Source: Prionace glauca (taxonomy: Eukaryota; Chordata; Chondrichthyes; Carcharhiniformes; Carcharhinidae). Taken from it: 64,000 nt of DNA. The stretch spans positions 46,081,638 to 46,145,637 of the forward strand of contig CM075760.1 of NCBI GenBank assembly GCA_037974335.1. The letters run 5' to 3'. The translations under genes and the position numbers were made by a program. The notes under the pieces were generated by a model, which ran no database searches, was not told the origin of the DNA, and saw only the letters and a list, made by a program, of their open reading frames with translations. Shown here piece after piece: positions 21,881 through 32,269 of this stretch; positions within the stretch are counted from its first letter, which is position 1; every line of letters begins with the position of its first letter.

Positions 21881-21885
21881 ATCTT

Positions 21886-21900
21886 TTTATTCTTTTTATT
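21886..21900 (-). promoter_or_regulatory. Poly(A) signals of the secreted IgM transcript
   Basis: Two AATAAA hexamers in tandem on the minus strand (21895-21900 and 21886-21891), about 30 bp after the CH4 stop. Use of this site gives the secreted heavy chain; read-through and use of the CH4 internal donor gives the membrane form. Confidence 0.75.
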
Positions 21901-21927
21901 GTAGTTTTTAATGGAAGTGAGTGACTC

Positions 21928-22319
21928 TCATTGACATGAATTAACCGTGTCCATCAGTGCAAGGGAAATGTTCACAAAACTGGGTTTACCGCTGGATTTG
22001 TCAACTGTTCTGTTGATGATCTTCAAGGGGATGGCTTCATGTCCCACCACACAAGAGTAAGATGCGCCACTGGACCATTCCTCTGCTGCAATGGATAACA
22101 GGCTGTACATGAAGAAGGAGCTATCGCCGTTCTCCGCCACCACCTCGGTGTTCCTGTAGTTCCCGGGATTCACCGGCTTGTCGTTGACCGTCCATTTGAC
22201 GAAGATCTCTCGGGGGGAGAAACCTCTCACTAAGCAGCTGAGGGAGACGAAACTCTGAGCGGAGACGTCTTCTGCCGAAGGCAGGAGGACAGAGACGACC
22301 GGTTCCCGCGGATTTGGAT
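21928..22319 (-). CDS. IGHM: IgM CH4 exon with secretory tail
   Basis: Runs from a TTTTCTACAG acceptor to TGA. The C1-set Ig domain has its intradomain cysteines in [11 protein letters not shown] and [11 protein letters not shown], the tryptophan in FVKWTVNDK, and an N-glycosylation site in INRTVD. The secretory tail [20 protein letters not shown] keeps the NIS glycosylation site and the penultimate cysteine used for polymerisation in mu chains. At 21990/21989 an AGCG|GTAAAC donor sits exactly where mammalian mu splices to the membrane exons; using it gives a 330-nt CH4 whose phase fits TM1. Confidence 0.95.
21988..21990 (-). promoter_or_regulatory. IGHM: Internal CH4 splice donor for the membrane form
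   Basis: AGCG|GTAAACCC: the last exon base is 21990 and the intron GT is 21989-21988. Splicing here to TM1 replaces the 20-residue secretory tail (G+AC gives Asp). Confidence 0.85.
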
Positions 22320-22499
22320 CTGTAGAAAATGTACAATAAATGTCAATTAGCTGGAGAATTCTGGAGACAATGAAACCGCTGGTGAGATATCAGGAAAATG
22401 TGCTTCGCTTCTGATTTTAACTCTTCCCATTTTTGATTTGCAGCTTGGAGGGGAGGTGAACACAATTGTTTTCTCAAATAACTCGGGGGGGGGGGTGGA

Positions 22500-23098
22500 G
22501 TGGAAAGATTCAGAAAGTTTACAGCACAGAATCAGGCCATTGATCTACTGTTTTCTTTTTGGTTTTCTGGTTTTTGATGCTCCACATCAGGCTCCTCCCT
22601 TCTTCTTCAATCTAAACCCAATAACATCGCCTACAGTTCACTTTTCACTCATCAACACATCAAACTCCCCAGAAAAATATCAATCGGCCCAGAGTCGTTC
22701 AGTTCAGCAGAGTTCGCCTCTCATTCTCCTCCGCTCTAAGGACAAAAGCCCCAGCTCCCTCAACCTTTCCTCATAAGACCTACCCTCCAAACCAGGCAGC
22801 ATCCTGGTAAATCTCCTCTGCACTCTCTCCAATGCTTCCACACCCTTCTTATAGTGAGGTGACTAGAACTGCACACAATATTCCAAATGTGGTCTCACCA
22901 AGGCCCTGTACAGTTGCAGTATAACCCCACGGCTCTTAAACTCAAACCCCCTGTTAATAAACACTAACACACTTTAAGCCTTCTTCACGGCTCTATCCAC
23001 TTGAGTGGCAACCTTCAGAGATCTGTGGATATGAACCCCAGGATCTCCCTGTTCCTCCACATTGCTCAGAACCCTGCTGTTGACCCTACATTTATTGC
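22500..23098 (-). mobile_element. LINE fragment in the CH3-CH4 intron (minus)
   Basis: Minus-oriented LINE text: CTCAACCTTTCCTCATAAGACCTACCC, GGTAAATCTCCTCTGCACTCTCTCC, GTACAGTTGCAGTATAACC and CCCCAGGATCTCCCTGTTCCTCC, equivalent to the RT C-terminal coding region of the CR1/L2-like family. It ends within 20 bp of the CH3 donor. Confidence 0.75.
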
Positions 23099-23116
23099 TT
23101 CAATCTCTCAGCTCAC

Positions 23117-23425
23117 CTGTTTCCTTGTGGATAGATGTTCTTAGAGGAGTCGGCAGATCCTGATGGCTCACCACGCACTCAAACACAGCCGCACTCAGCC
23201 AGGCTTGTGTGGAGATGCTTAATTTGCTGATCACGCTGTCAGGATCCGCTCCGGGCTTTTCGGCAATCTCTGATTTCAAATACTTCCTGTCTCGGATCCA
23301 GGACACGTTAATGCCATGAGGAGCATTAGAAATGATGCAGGTTAAGGTCACGGTCGCCTCCAGTAAGACTTGTTCTATTGGTGGTGGCTGTATCTTCACT
23401 GTGGTATCAAGGCACAGGGGAGGAT
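23117..23425 (-). CDS. IGHM: IgM CH3 exon
   Basis: 309 nt from a TTCACAG acceptor to a GTGAGC donor, phase 1 at both ends. It encodes [15 protein letters not shown], then a C1-set domain with cysteines in [11 protein letters not shown] and [11 protein letters not shown], tryptophan in [11 protein letters not shown], and ending SIHKET. The NVS sequon is next to the domain tryptophan. The extra Cys near the start (PLC) is a candidate inter-chain cysteine. CH4 follows after an 0.8-kb intron holding a LINE piece. Confidence 0.95.
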
Positions 23426-23889
23426 CTGTGAATGAGAAATGAAAATGAGTCCTAGTTCCCCTTCAGAAGCAGGACAGCAGTCTTCAGCCTGAAGGAGATA
23501 AAGTCGCCTTCAATATATCAATCTCTAACTCTCGCCTTTCACCTTCCATGGCGAATGGGAAGCCAGCTTGCTCTATGGAATCATTCCCTGGATTAAATAT
23601 TGGAGCAGCGGTAACATTTCCATGAATCAGAATTGGAGAATTCCCAAACAAACACACCATCCTGAACTCAGGGAAAAAGTACTGACCGTTGGTTTATAAA
23701 TAGGGTGGATGCACTTTCTAATATTTTACCCCTGTGCTGTGACCTATGAAACATTCTCACACCTACTGTCTCTCCAAAGTTTACCAGCTGTCTCAGGAAC
23801 AAGCTGACATCAAGGCCACCTCACTCACTATATTGCTTCAAACCGAAAGGGGGCACTCTTTTAAGGGGAGGCTGTGGTATATGGTGTTG

Positions 23890-24160
23890 TCAATGGACTT
23901 ATAACCTCGGGCAAGACTCTGGGGACACAGATTCGAATCCCATCATTGCAAATATGAAATTTGAATTTTGTAAAGATCTATAATTAAGAGTTGAAATAGT
24001 TCTCATGAAGCTATTGCTGTAAAACCCCTCCTAGTTCACAAATGTTCCTTACCAAAATCAACCTGCTGTCTTTATCTGGCCTGGCATGCATGTGACTCCA
24101 GATTCACAGCAACGTGAGTGACACTTCAGTGCCCTCAGGTTTGGGAAATAAATGCACATC
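23890..24160 (+). mobile_element. SINE of a second family in the CH2-CH3 intron
   Basis: GGGGACACAGATTCGAATCCCATC (B-box-like), then AAAACCCCTCCTAGTTCACAAATG, CTTTATCTGGCCTGGCATGCATGTGACTCCAG and CACAGCAACGTGAGTGACACTTCAGTGCCCTC: a tRNA-type SINE distinct from the commoner one. Other copies are at 39.8, 47.0 and 49.1 kb. Confidence 0.7.
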
Positions 24161-24341
24161 TCAGGAAGGGATAACAAAAAATTGTTTTTCTGATGAAATT
24201 CTGAATGAGATATTGTCCTAATGCAGCAAACTACATGGCAATAACTTACAAGTTGTTCAATGCTTTGTACCAACTTTAATAGATCCCTAATTCTGATTAA
24301 CATCAGAATGATATATGTTGTCCTGTGTTTGAGTATCTTAC

Positions 24342-24656
24342 CCTGAGATGCGCTGATGTTCAGAATCTGAATGTGTCCTTGGTGAGTGACCTGGCAGGTA
24401 TAGACCGCTTTGCTGAACCATTCCCCAGCGGAGACTGTCAGCCGACTGCTGGCCGAGAAGTTCCCGTTCACTTCACAGGGGGAAGAGGTGACAATTCCTG
24501 AATGCGTGGTTTCCCCATTCTTCAGCCAACTCACTTCCATTGACCCTGGCTGGAAATCGATGATTGAACAGACGATGATTGCGAATTTCCTGTGTGAGAT
24601 TTCTTCACTGGAACTCACGGTGAGGATAACAGTTGGAGGGATCTCAGGCTCAGGGC
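24342..24656 (-). CDS. IGHM: IgM CH2 exon
   Basis: 315 nt between TTCCCTGAAG and a GTAAGAT donor, phase 1 at both ends. It encodes [20 protein letters not shown], then a C1-set domain with cysteines in [13 protein letters not shown] and [10 protein letters not shown], tryptophan in [11 protein letters not shown], and ending ILNISASQ. Sequons NFS and NIS are visible. The lone Cys in SSPCEVNG is the usual place for a heavy-heavy disulphide. A sequence continuing past the donor is open by chance but has no Ig features. Confidence 0.95.
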
Positions 24657-24689
24657 CTTCAGGGAAAAAAAAACAGATCAATCATTTCC

Positions 24690-24920
24690 TGCAGAAGATG
24701 TGGATCAATTAAACTTTTGTCAACAGAGGGTAGTAAGGGCTTGGAAAGCCCTGTCTGCAGCATTGTGGACTCGCCAACTTTAAGGGCGTTCAAATGGTCA
24801 GTGGATAGGCATATGGATAACATTGGAATAGTTTAGGTTAGAGGGTCATGAGATTGGTTTCACTGATCGGCGCAACATCGAGGGCCGAAGGGCCTGTACT
24901 GCGCTGTAATGGTCTATGTT
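24690..24920 (+). mobile_element. SINE/LINE 3'-end fragment in the CH1-CH2 intron
   Basis: ATTGTGGACTCGCCAACTTTAAGGGCGTTC, GGCGCAACATCGAGGGCCGAAGGGCCTGTACTGCGC and terminal TCTATGTTCTATGTTCTA direct repeats, the same tail (in opposite orientation) as at 50.0 kb. It starts about 35 bp upstream of the CH2 acceptor. Confidence 0.7.
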
Positions 24921-25067
24921 CTATGTTCTAACTCATTTGCAGTCAATAGACACTAACTGGACCAATCCAAAGGGCCAGATTGTGCACATCTATTTAAATG
25001 AGTTATAACCAAGGCCCTACATGTTAACCCCAGTGTTTCTGTTTTCCCCAAGCTCCACAACACTTAC

Positions 25068-25367
25068 ATCGCATTTTAACGCTCTTGACTGTGCTCATGT
25101 GTCGAACCTCACAGTCAATTCTGGGGCATTCTCCCGCTGAGTCGCTGATGGTTAACTGGCTGCTCAGGGTGTAGGTTCCTTTCGTGTTTCTCACTGATGG
25201 GTAAGTCTTAAACCCACTGGGGACCGTTTGCCCATTTTTCTTCCAGGTCAGTTTGGAAACATCTGGAGAGTAATCCATCGCCAAACATCCGAAGGTGATG
25301 GAGCCGTCGGAGTTCTGTTGCTGACAGGGGGAGACCAGACCGTAGAGATTGGGCGCAGATGATGTCG
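25068..25367 (-). CDS. IGHM: IgM CH1 exon
   Basis: Exactly 300 nt from a TATTCTTTCCCAG acceptor to a GTAAGTG donor. The leftover G of JH plus CG gives Ala, then TSSAPNLYGLVSPCQQ, SITFGCLAMDYSPDVSKL, TWKKNGQTVPSGFKTYP, TLSSQLTISDSAGECP, RIDCEVRHMSTVKSVKMR. Domain cysteines are GCLA and DCEV, with the tryptophan in LTWKKNG. SPC or GEC are candidates for the light-chain disulphide. The upstream J-C intron is about 10.7 kb and is full of simple repeats. Confidence 0.95.
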
Positions 25368-25489
25368 CTGGGAAAGAATAGCCAATTGAACAAGTTAGAC
25401 TCTTGCGTTTATTAAGTCAACAAACATATTGTTACAAATAGGTTTCTATATTAGATATAGCTCTTGGTGTTAAATGAAGGGACATGGGT

Positions 25490-25605
25490 CGTCGGTGTGA
25501 TCAGGATAGTGATGAGCTCTGACCAAAGTGAATGGTGGAGTAGGCTCCAAGGGCCGAATGGCCAACTCCAGCTTCTATTTTCTATGTTTCTATCTCAAAC
25601 ATTGA
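25490..25605 (+). mobile_element. SINE 3'-end fragment
   Basis: GAATGGTGGAGTAGGCTCCAAGGGCCGAATGGCC and CTATTTTCTATGTTTCTATC, the tail of a LINE/SINE copy, in the J-C intron near CH1. Confidence 0.6.
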
Positions 25606-25924
25606 TTAGAATTATGAACTTATCCCTAATATTTCCCGATTAAATCTTTCATCCGCCTTTGAGATGATGTTACTTCTATCATTTGGGAATTGTCATCTCT
25701 GTAGAAACTCATATCCCTGTCTCCACTTCTATCAAATTAGGAAGAAAAAATACACATTCTGTTAGTCTCACAATGACATGTCATTCATTGGATTAACAGA
25801 GAACAGCAAAAATTTTCTCCATTACTGCAGCAACTGTTTATTTCTCAACAACAGCAGTGTGTGATGAACCGCTGTTTATTTCTCAAACAACAACACTTTG
25901 TGATGAAGAAGTTCTCCCTTCATT

Positions 25925-26060
25925 CAGACTATCCACTCACCTGATGAGGGAGCTCCAACAGTTTGTGATTCCAAATAAAGCTGTTGGACTTTAACCTGGT
26001 GTTGTGAGAATCCTTACTGTGCCCACAACAACCTCACTCCGGCATCTCCACACTAGTTTT
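25925..26060 (+). mobile_element. Solo terminus of a Penelope-like element
   Basis: TTCAGACTATCCACTCACCTGATGAGGGAGCTCC, ACTTTAACCTGGTGTTGTGAGAATCC and GGCATCTCCACAC match one terminal repeat of the element at 13.5-14.3 kb. No coding part. A fossil end piece. Confidence 0.65.
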
Positions 26061-26379
26061 GGAAATTGCCCGGGTTCAAACTGATTGGTGCCCCTTCCTC
26101 TCTCCAACTCACTGCCTCTCACTCCACAAAACGGAGATTAGTGACTTTGCTTCAAAAATACCTCCGGAATGAATACTTACTGAATGATCAGGAAACTCTA
26201 AATGTGATTATAAATTCAAATAAATCCAACATTGACTCATTGAAGGATCATACATTAATACCAAGAGTTTCCCATTTGAGCCCTGAAGTCTCCTCCATCA
26301 TTCACTGAGATTACAGATGAGTTGATTGTGGTGCTAGTTCTATTCTGAACCCCTTCACTCTGCCCATCCGTCACCCGCT

Positions 26380-27060
26380 CTCTGCCCATTTCCCCCAGCT
26401 CTTTGCCCTTTCCACTGGCTCTCTGCCTTTCACGGTGGCTCTTTTCCCCTTTTATCCAGCTCTCTGTATTTCCACCTGGTTCTCTACACTTCCCTCCAGC
26501 TCTGTGCCCTCTCCCCCGGCTCTCTGCTCTTTCCCTCAGCCCCTTCCGCTTTCCCTCAGCTCTCTGTCCCTGCCTCCTCCCATCTTTCTCCTTTCCCCCG
26601 GCTCTCTGACCTTTCCCCCTGACTCTTCTGCCCTTTCCCCTGGGCTCTCTGCCCTTCCCCTCAGCTCTCTGGCCTTTCTGCTGCCTCCGTGCCCTTTTTC
26701 GTGCCTCCCCGCCCTTTTTCCTCGTTCTCTCCCCTTTCCCTGGTCTTTCTGCCCTTTCCCCCATCTCTTTGCCCTTTCTTTCAGCTCTCTCCCCTTTCAC
26801 TGGTCTCTCTGCCCTTTCCCCTGCTCCCTGTCCTTTCCCCTCTCTCTCTAACCTTCCCCTGGCTTTCCGCCCTGTTCCCCGCCTCTCTGCCCTTCCCCCA
26901 GCTCTCTGCTGTTTCCCCTGGCTCTCTGCCCTCCCCCCACCCCGGCTCTCTACCATTTTCCTCGCCTCCTGTTCTCCCCTGACTATTTGTCATTGCCCCT
27001 GGCCCCGAGCCCCCAGGGATTCCCTCCAGCTCTCTGCACTCCCAGGGCAGCACCCACCTT
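26380..27060. repeat. GA/G-rich (sense strand) minisatellite with AGCT motifs, upstream of CH1
   Basis: About 25-30 diverged units of CTCTCTGCCCTTTCCCCTGG (plus strand). In the IgM sense direction (minus) it is G-rich and purine-rich, like GGGGAAAGGGCAGAGAGC. Eight AGCT tetramers occur (near 26397, 26458, 26498, 26558, 26662, 26783, 26900, 27028) against 2-3 expected. It ends about 1.0 kb upstream of CH1, the position of switch regions in tetrapods. Proteins encoded across it are artefacts. Confidence 0.85.
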
Positions 27061-27109
27061 TGAACACCAAACTGCAGCTTGAGATCTTTCTTCTCTCTCG
27101 TTGCAGACC

Positions 27110-29070
27110 CTCACCACACAGATTCAGTGAGTGTGAGTGAGAGAATGTGAGTGTGTGAGGGTGAGTGATTAAATGAGTGAGAGTGGATGAGTGATGGTGT
27201 ATGTGTGACGGAAGGTGAGTGGGTGAAGTTCTTTGAGTGATGATGAGTGATTGATGGTGAATAAGTGTGGGTGAGGGTGAGAGAGCCTGAGTAAATGAGG
27301 GTGTGTGAGAGAGGGTAGGTGAGTGGAGGAGACTGAATGTGAGTGAAGGTGGTTGGCTGAGTGTAGGTAAGCAAGATTGAAAGTATGAGGGAGTGTGAGT
27401 GAAGATGTGTGAAGGTTAGTGGAGGTGGGTGAGTGAAAGTGAGTGAGATTGAGTGAATGAGGGTGAGGGAGTGAATGTAACTGAGTAAGTGAGGGGTGAG
27501 AGTGAGTGAATCAGGGTCTGTTACTAAGGGTGGTGTGTGAGAGTGTGTGAGGGAGAATGTGGATGGGTGGGAGAGTGAGGGTGAGTGAGTGATGAGGACG
27601 AGTGATTGAGGATTTGTGAGTTAGGGTGCGTGATGTTGAGTGATGATGAGGATGTGAGGGTGTGTGAGTGAATGTAAGTGCGTGAGTCTGAGTGAGTTTG
27701 AATGGGTGAGGTGGCGCAAGTGAGAGAGACAGAGAGAGGGTCATTGAGCTTGAGTTTGTGAGGGTGAGTCAGGTTGATTGAGAGTGGGTAGGTGACTGAG
27801 TGAGTGCGAGTGAGAGTGAGTGAGACTGGATGAGTGAAGGTGGGTAAGTGTGAGAGAATGGGGTGAGTGAGTGAGGGTGAGTGAGACTGAGTGAGACTGG
27901 GTGAGTGAGGGTGGATTAGTGGGATGAGTGAGTGAGACTGGGTGAGTGAAGGTGGATTAGTAGGATGAGTGAATGAAGGTGAGTATGAATGTTGGTGACT
28001 GACTGAGGGTCTAAGTCAGTGAGTGAGGTTTAGTGAGTGAGGTTGAGTGAGTGATGGTGTATGAGTGTGGGTGGCTGAGTGACAGTGAGTTAATGAGGGC
28101 GCGTGAGGGTGAGTGCGTGAGGGTGAGTGCGTGTGAGTGAGTGAGTGAATGTGGGTGCGTGACTGAGGGTGTGAGAGTGAGTGAATCAGTCAGGGTGTGA
28201 GAGTGAGTGAGGCAGGGTGTGTGATTGAGGTTGAATGAGTGTTTGTGGGTGAGTGAGGATGGATGAGAGTGAGTGAGCGAATATGAGTGAGTGATTGTGA
28301 GTGAGTGAGTGTGTGAGGATGAGTGAGTCAGGGCGTGTGTTTGAGTGAACGAGTGAGGTTGAATGAGGGTGGCTTGTGTGAGTGTGAATGGCGATGGATG
28401 AGAGTGAGTGAGTGAATATGAGTGAGTGATAATGAGTGAGTGAGTGTGTGAGGGTGAGTGACTCAGGGTGAATCAGGATCAGTGAGTTTCTGAGTTTGAG
28501 TGCATGAGTTTGAGTGCTTGAGGTTGAGTGCTTGAGGTTGAGTGCATGAGGTTGAGTGCATGAGGTTGAGTGCATGAGGATGAGTGCGTGAGGGCGAGTG
28601 CATGAGAGCGAGTGTGTGTGAGGGCGAGTGTGTGAGGGGGAGTGCTTGAGGGCGAGTGCGTGAGGGTGGATGAGTGAACAAGGGTGAGTGAATGAGGGCG
28701 AGTGAGTAAGCGTAAATGAGAATGAGTGACTGTGGGTGAGTGATTGTGGTTGAGTGAGTGAGGGTGAGTGAATGAGGGTGAGTGAGTGAGAGTGTGGCAG
28801 TGAGGGAAGGTGGGTAAGTGAACGTGAGTGAGTGAAGTTGTTTGAGTGAGGATGAGAGATTGAAGGTGAGTGAGTGAGGGTGAGTGAGTGAAGTTATTTG
28901 AGTGAGGATGAGAGATTGAGGGTGAGTGAGTGAGGGTGAGTGAGTGAGAGTGTGTCAGTGAGGGAAGGCGGGTAAGTGAGGGTGAGTGAGTGAAGTTGTT
29001 TGAGTGAGGATGAGAGATTGAGGGTGAGTGAGTCAGTGTGGGTGAGGGTGAGAGAGTCAGTGAGCCACCT
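27110..29070. repeat. TGAG/GTGAGTGAGGG simple array
   Basis: About 2 kb of degenerate GTGAGTGAG and GAGGGTGAGTGAG units (plus strand G-rich; sense strand of IgM is CTCACTCAC). Higher-order blocks repeat, e.g. GTGAGTGAGTGAAGTTGTTTGAGTGAGGATGAGAGATTGA three times at 28.82-29.03 kb. In the J-C intron. Confidence 0.9.
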
Positions 29071-29639
29071 CCTCCTCTCCCTCTCCATCGATCTTTCCCC
29101 GATTCTCTCCATTGATCAGCTTTCAGTAACAGGGCTGTGTAAAGTCAGGAATCAGTGTAGATCACCGGGCAGCTGCTTTAATGTCGGGGCCTTTCTTTCA
29201 GAAACACGGATCAGTGAACAAATAGACAGACTGAGGGAGCTGGAAGGGAAGCTTCCAGCAAAACTAGGGTCACACAGGAATCAAACACCAAGTGTACACC
29301 AGTATTGGGGAGCCAGGCGGACTTAGTCTCAGCCAGATCCCTTCTTATTGATTGTGTCTTTGTGTCCGGTGTAACACATGGAAATCCCTACTTCTGACCT
29401 CATGTTGGATGGAATGTATCATTGATGAAGCAATAGAAGATTGTTGGTCCCAGAACAGTCCCCTGCCGAACTCCTGCAGTGATTTCTCAACTTAGATGTT
29501 TGACCTCCAACAACCATCACCATCTTGCTTTGTGCTAAATATGACTCCAAACAGAAGAATTTCCCACTGAAACTTATTCACATGAGTTTTACTCGGGCTC
29601 CTCGATCCCACCCTCATTCAAATGTTAGTGGGGGAGGGG

Positions 29640-29823
29640 GAGGGGTTGGCCGAGGCGGCACAGTGATTAACGCTGCTGCCTCACAGTTCAATTCCCGATA
29701 TGGGTCATTGTGTATGGAGTTAGTAAGTTCACCCCGTGTCTGCTTGGGTTTCCTTCGGGTGCTCCTGTTTCCTCCCACAGTCCAAAGAAGTTTGGGTTCA
29801 GGGGACTGGCCGTGCTAAATTGC

Positions 29824-29864
<41 letters not shown>

Positions 29865-30330
29865 GAACCCTACAGTGCAGAAACAGGCCCTTCGGCCCAT
29901 CGAGTCTGCACCGAACACAATCCCACCCAGACCCTGTCCCCATATCCCTACACATTTACCTACTAATCCCTCTAACCTACACATCCCAGGACACTAAGGG
30001 GCAATTTTAGCATAGCCAATGAACCTAACCCGCACATCTTTGGACTGTGGGAGGAAACCGGAGCACCCGGAGAAAACCCACGCAGACACGAGGAGAATGT
30101 GCAAACTCCACACAGGCAGTGACCCGAGCCGGGAATCGAACCCAGGATCCTGGAGCTGTGAAGCAGCAGTGCTAACCACTGTGCTACCGTGCCGCCCCAA
30201 TTAGTTTCAGGAGGTCTAGTTAGAATAAACACATGTGGTTATGGGGATAGGGCTTTGGTGGGATTCCTGTTGATGCAGAGTTGATGGGCTGAATGGCCTC
30301 CTTCTGTACTGTAGGACCTTGTGATTCTAT
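29640..30330. mobile_element. Nested SINE cluster
   Basis: A plus-oriented SINE (29645-29830: GGCACAGTGATTAACGCTGCTGCCTCACAG...TGCTAAATTGCCCC) ends in about 38 T. It is followed by a minus-oriented SINE (about 29862-30198) with a good B-box-like GGTTCGATTCC and A-box-like TTAGCACTGCTGC on the minus strand. A short plus-oriented SINE tail follows to 30330. The pair forms an inverted repeat of about 180 bp. Confidence 0.85.
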
Positions 30331-30349
30331 TCTATGATGTAAATGACAG

Positions 30350-31210
30350 TCTCTCTGACGTATGTGAGATGGAAAGTGTGTGAGAGGGTGTTTGGTGTGT
30401 GTTTGATAGAGAAAGAGGGTGAATGTGTGTGTGAAGGTACCTGTGTGTGATAGACTGTGTGTGCACATGTGTGAGACAATGGGCTGCGTTTGCAAGGGGG
30501 CAGTGTGCCTATTGGAAAGCAAAATAAACTGTTCATGAGTGTGTGGAAATGTGCATGGGATTGCGTGTGAGTGAGAAAGATGTGTGCAATGTGTGTGTGT
30601 GATCGAAGCAAAGTGTGTGTGTGTGTGTGTGAGAATGATTGTGCGAAACTGTGCTTATGTGAGAGACTGTGTCTGTGTATAAGTTAGAGCGTGTGCATAG
30701 GTCTATGTTTGTGAGAGAGCTAGTGTGTGAGAGAGCAAGAATGTCCAGGTGTGAGATAGTGTGTGCAAGAGAGATAGAAATATGTGTGTGTGTTTGAGAG
30801 AGAGAGAGAGAGAGAGACAGATGTGTGTGCAAGAGGAATTGTGAGAGAGTGTGTGTGAACAAATGTGAGAACTTGAGCGTGTGTGACAGAGTTTGGGAGA
30901 GAGAGTGCGTGTGCGAGAGCGTGAGAATATGCTTATATGTGTGTGTGTCTCCGTGTAAGAGAGAATGTGTGTGGAGGTGTGTGCGTGTGAATGTTTTTGT
31001 GTATGAGATGTGAGAGACTGATTGAGAGAGCGGGAGTATGTCTGTATTTGTATTTGAGACAGTGTATGTAGACCGTGAGGGAAAGAGAATGTGTGTGAAA
31101 TATCGTATGAGAGAGAAAGTAAGTGTGTGTATGTATGTGTGAGAGAATATGAGCGTCTGTGTGTGTGTATTTATGTGTGTGAGAGTGTATGATGTGTGTA
31201 AGTCTCTATC
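30350..31210. repeat. TGTG/GAGAGA low-complexity tract
   Basis: Degenerate GTGTGTGAGAGAGA with no unit longer than a few bases. In the J-C intron. Confidence 0.85.
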
Positions 31211-31379
31211 TGGCTGATTCAGTCTGGAAAATCACCCGCACTTCACACATACTCACCCACTCACACAGTAAGTGGGAGTGACAAGCGAGCACAATACGGA
31301 CTGTGGGGCACGGGTTGGAAAAACATTTAAATATTTCACAAGTCAGTCACAATTAAATAATTTCCTCTTTCATCAATGA

Positions 31380-31780
31380 GAGAAACTTGTAAAACCTCAC
31401 GGAATCTGACACAATCCAGGGCAAAGCCACCCACAAGATTACCCACCTCCTCATTCACCCTATTTACTCTCTCCATCACTAACAAGCAGTGTCAGCACTG
31501 TGTGCATTATATACAACATGCACTGCAGCAACTCACCAAGGCTCCATAGAATACACTGTCCAAACCCGCTGCCTTTACATCCTAACAGGACAAGGGCAGC
31601 AGCCACATCTGAAACACTATAACCTGTAATCTCCCCTCCAAAACACACATCATCCTGACCTGAAACAATATCTCAATTCATTCATAATCGCTGGGTCAAA
31701 ATCCTGGAACTTCCTGCCTAACAGCAGGGCGGATGCCTGCAGCATATGGACTGCAGTTGTTCAAGGATGCTTCATATCAA
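31380..31780 (+). mobile_element. Interspersed repeat (retroelement 3' part)
   Basis: ATGCACTGCAGCAACTCACCAAGGCTCC and ATCGCTGGGTCAAAATCCTGGAACTTCCTGCC recur at 50.4-50.85 kb and, as the 3' end only, at 41.75-41.93 kb. This is a known abundant shark repeat; I cannot assign its class from these pieces. Confidence 0.6.
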
Positions 31781-32269
31781 TACTTTGTGAAGGAACAATG
31801 AGATTATAAATTCAGGCCCCGCAAATGTCTCTAAAATGCCTTTAGAAGATTAAAAATAATATGCAAGTGAATTTGACACTTCAACTATCAAACTAACAGT
31901 ACGGAGCATAATATAGTAAATCTCACTTTGTATTTGTTCATCGAACATTCCCAAGGCCGGTACATCACTGCTTAAAAATCACCCAATTCTCCCTCTAAAG
32001 TCTGATGTTTCTGCTTCTCTGATGGACACAATATGCTTCAGGGACTTAATTTCTGAGACACCGAGTCAAACAGTCACATTTCTCACAGATACAAGTGCAT
32101 TGAAGAAATAAATCAAATTTCAGTTCCTGCAGTACAGAAGAAGGAATCAAAAGATTTATAACCAGTCAGGGAGATTCCTGGTCCCAACACAGTGACCACA
32201 CGCCCAGAAACAGAACAGACACAAACAGTTCAACAGTCGAGTTCCCAGCAGAAAGATCTGTTCAATCTG

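Noticed and set aside
26255-27140. Open frames of 123-233 residues over the CT-rich array
   Set aside because: Composition artefacts of a minisatellite; the strand, position and sequence explain them as intronic repeat.
29830-29865. Possible sequencing artefact: run of about 38 T
   Set aside because: It is the A/T-tail junction of two SINEs in opposite orientation, so a natural origin is sufficient, though its length may be inexact.
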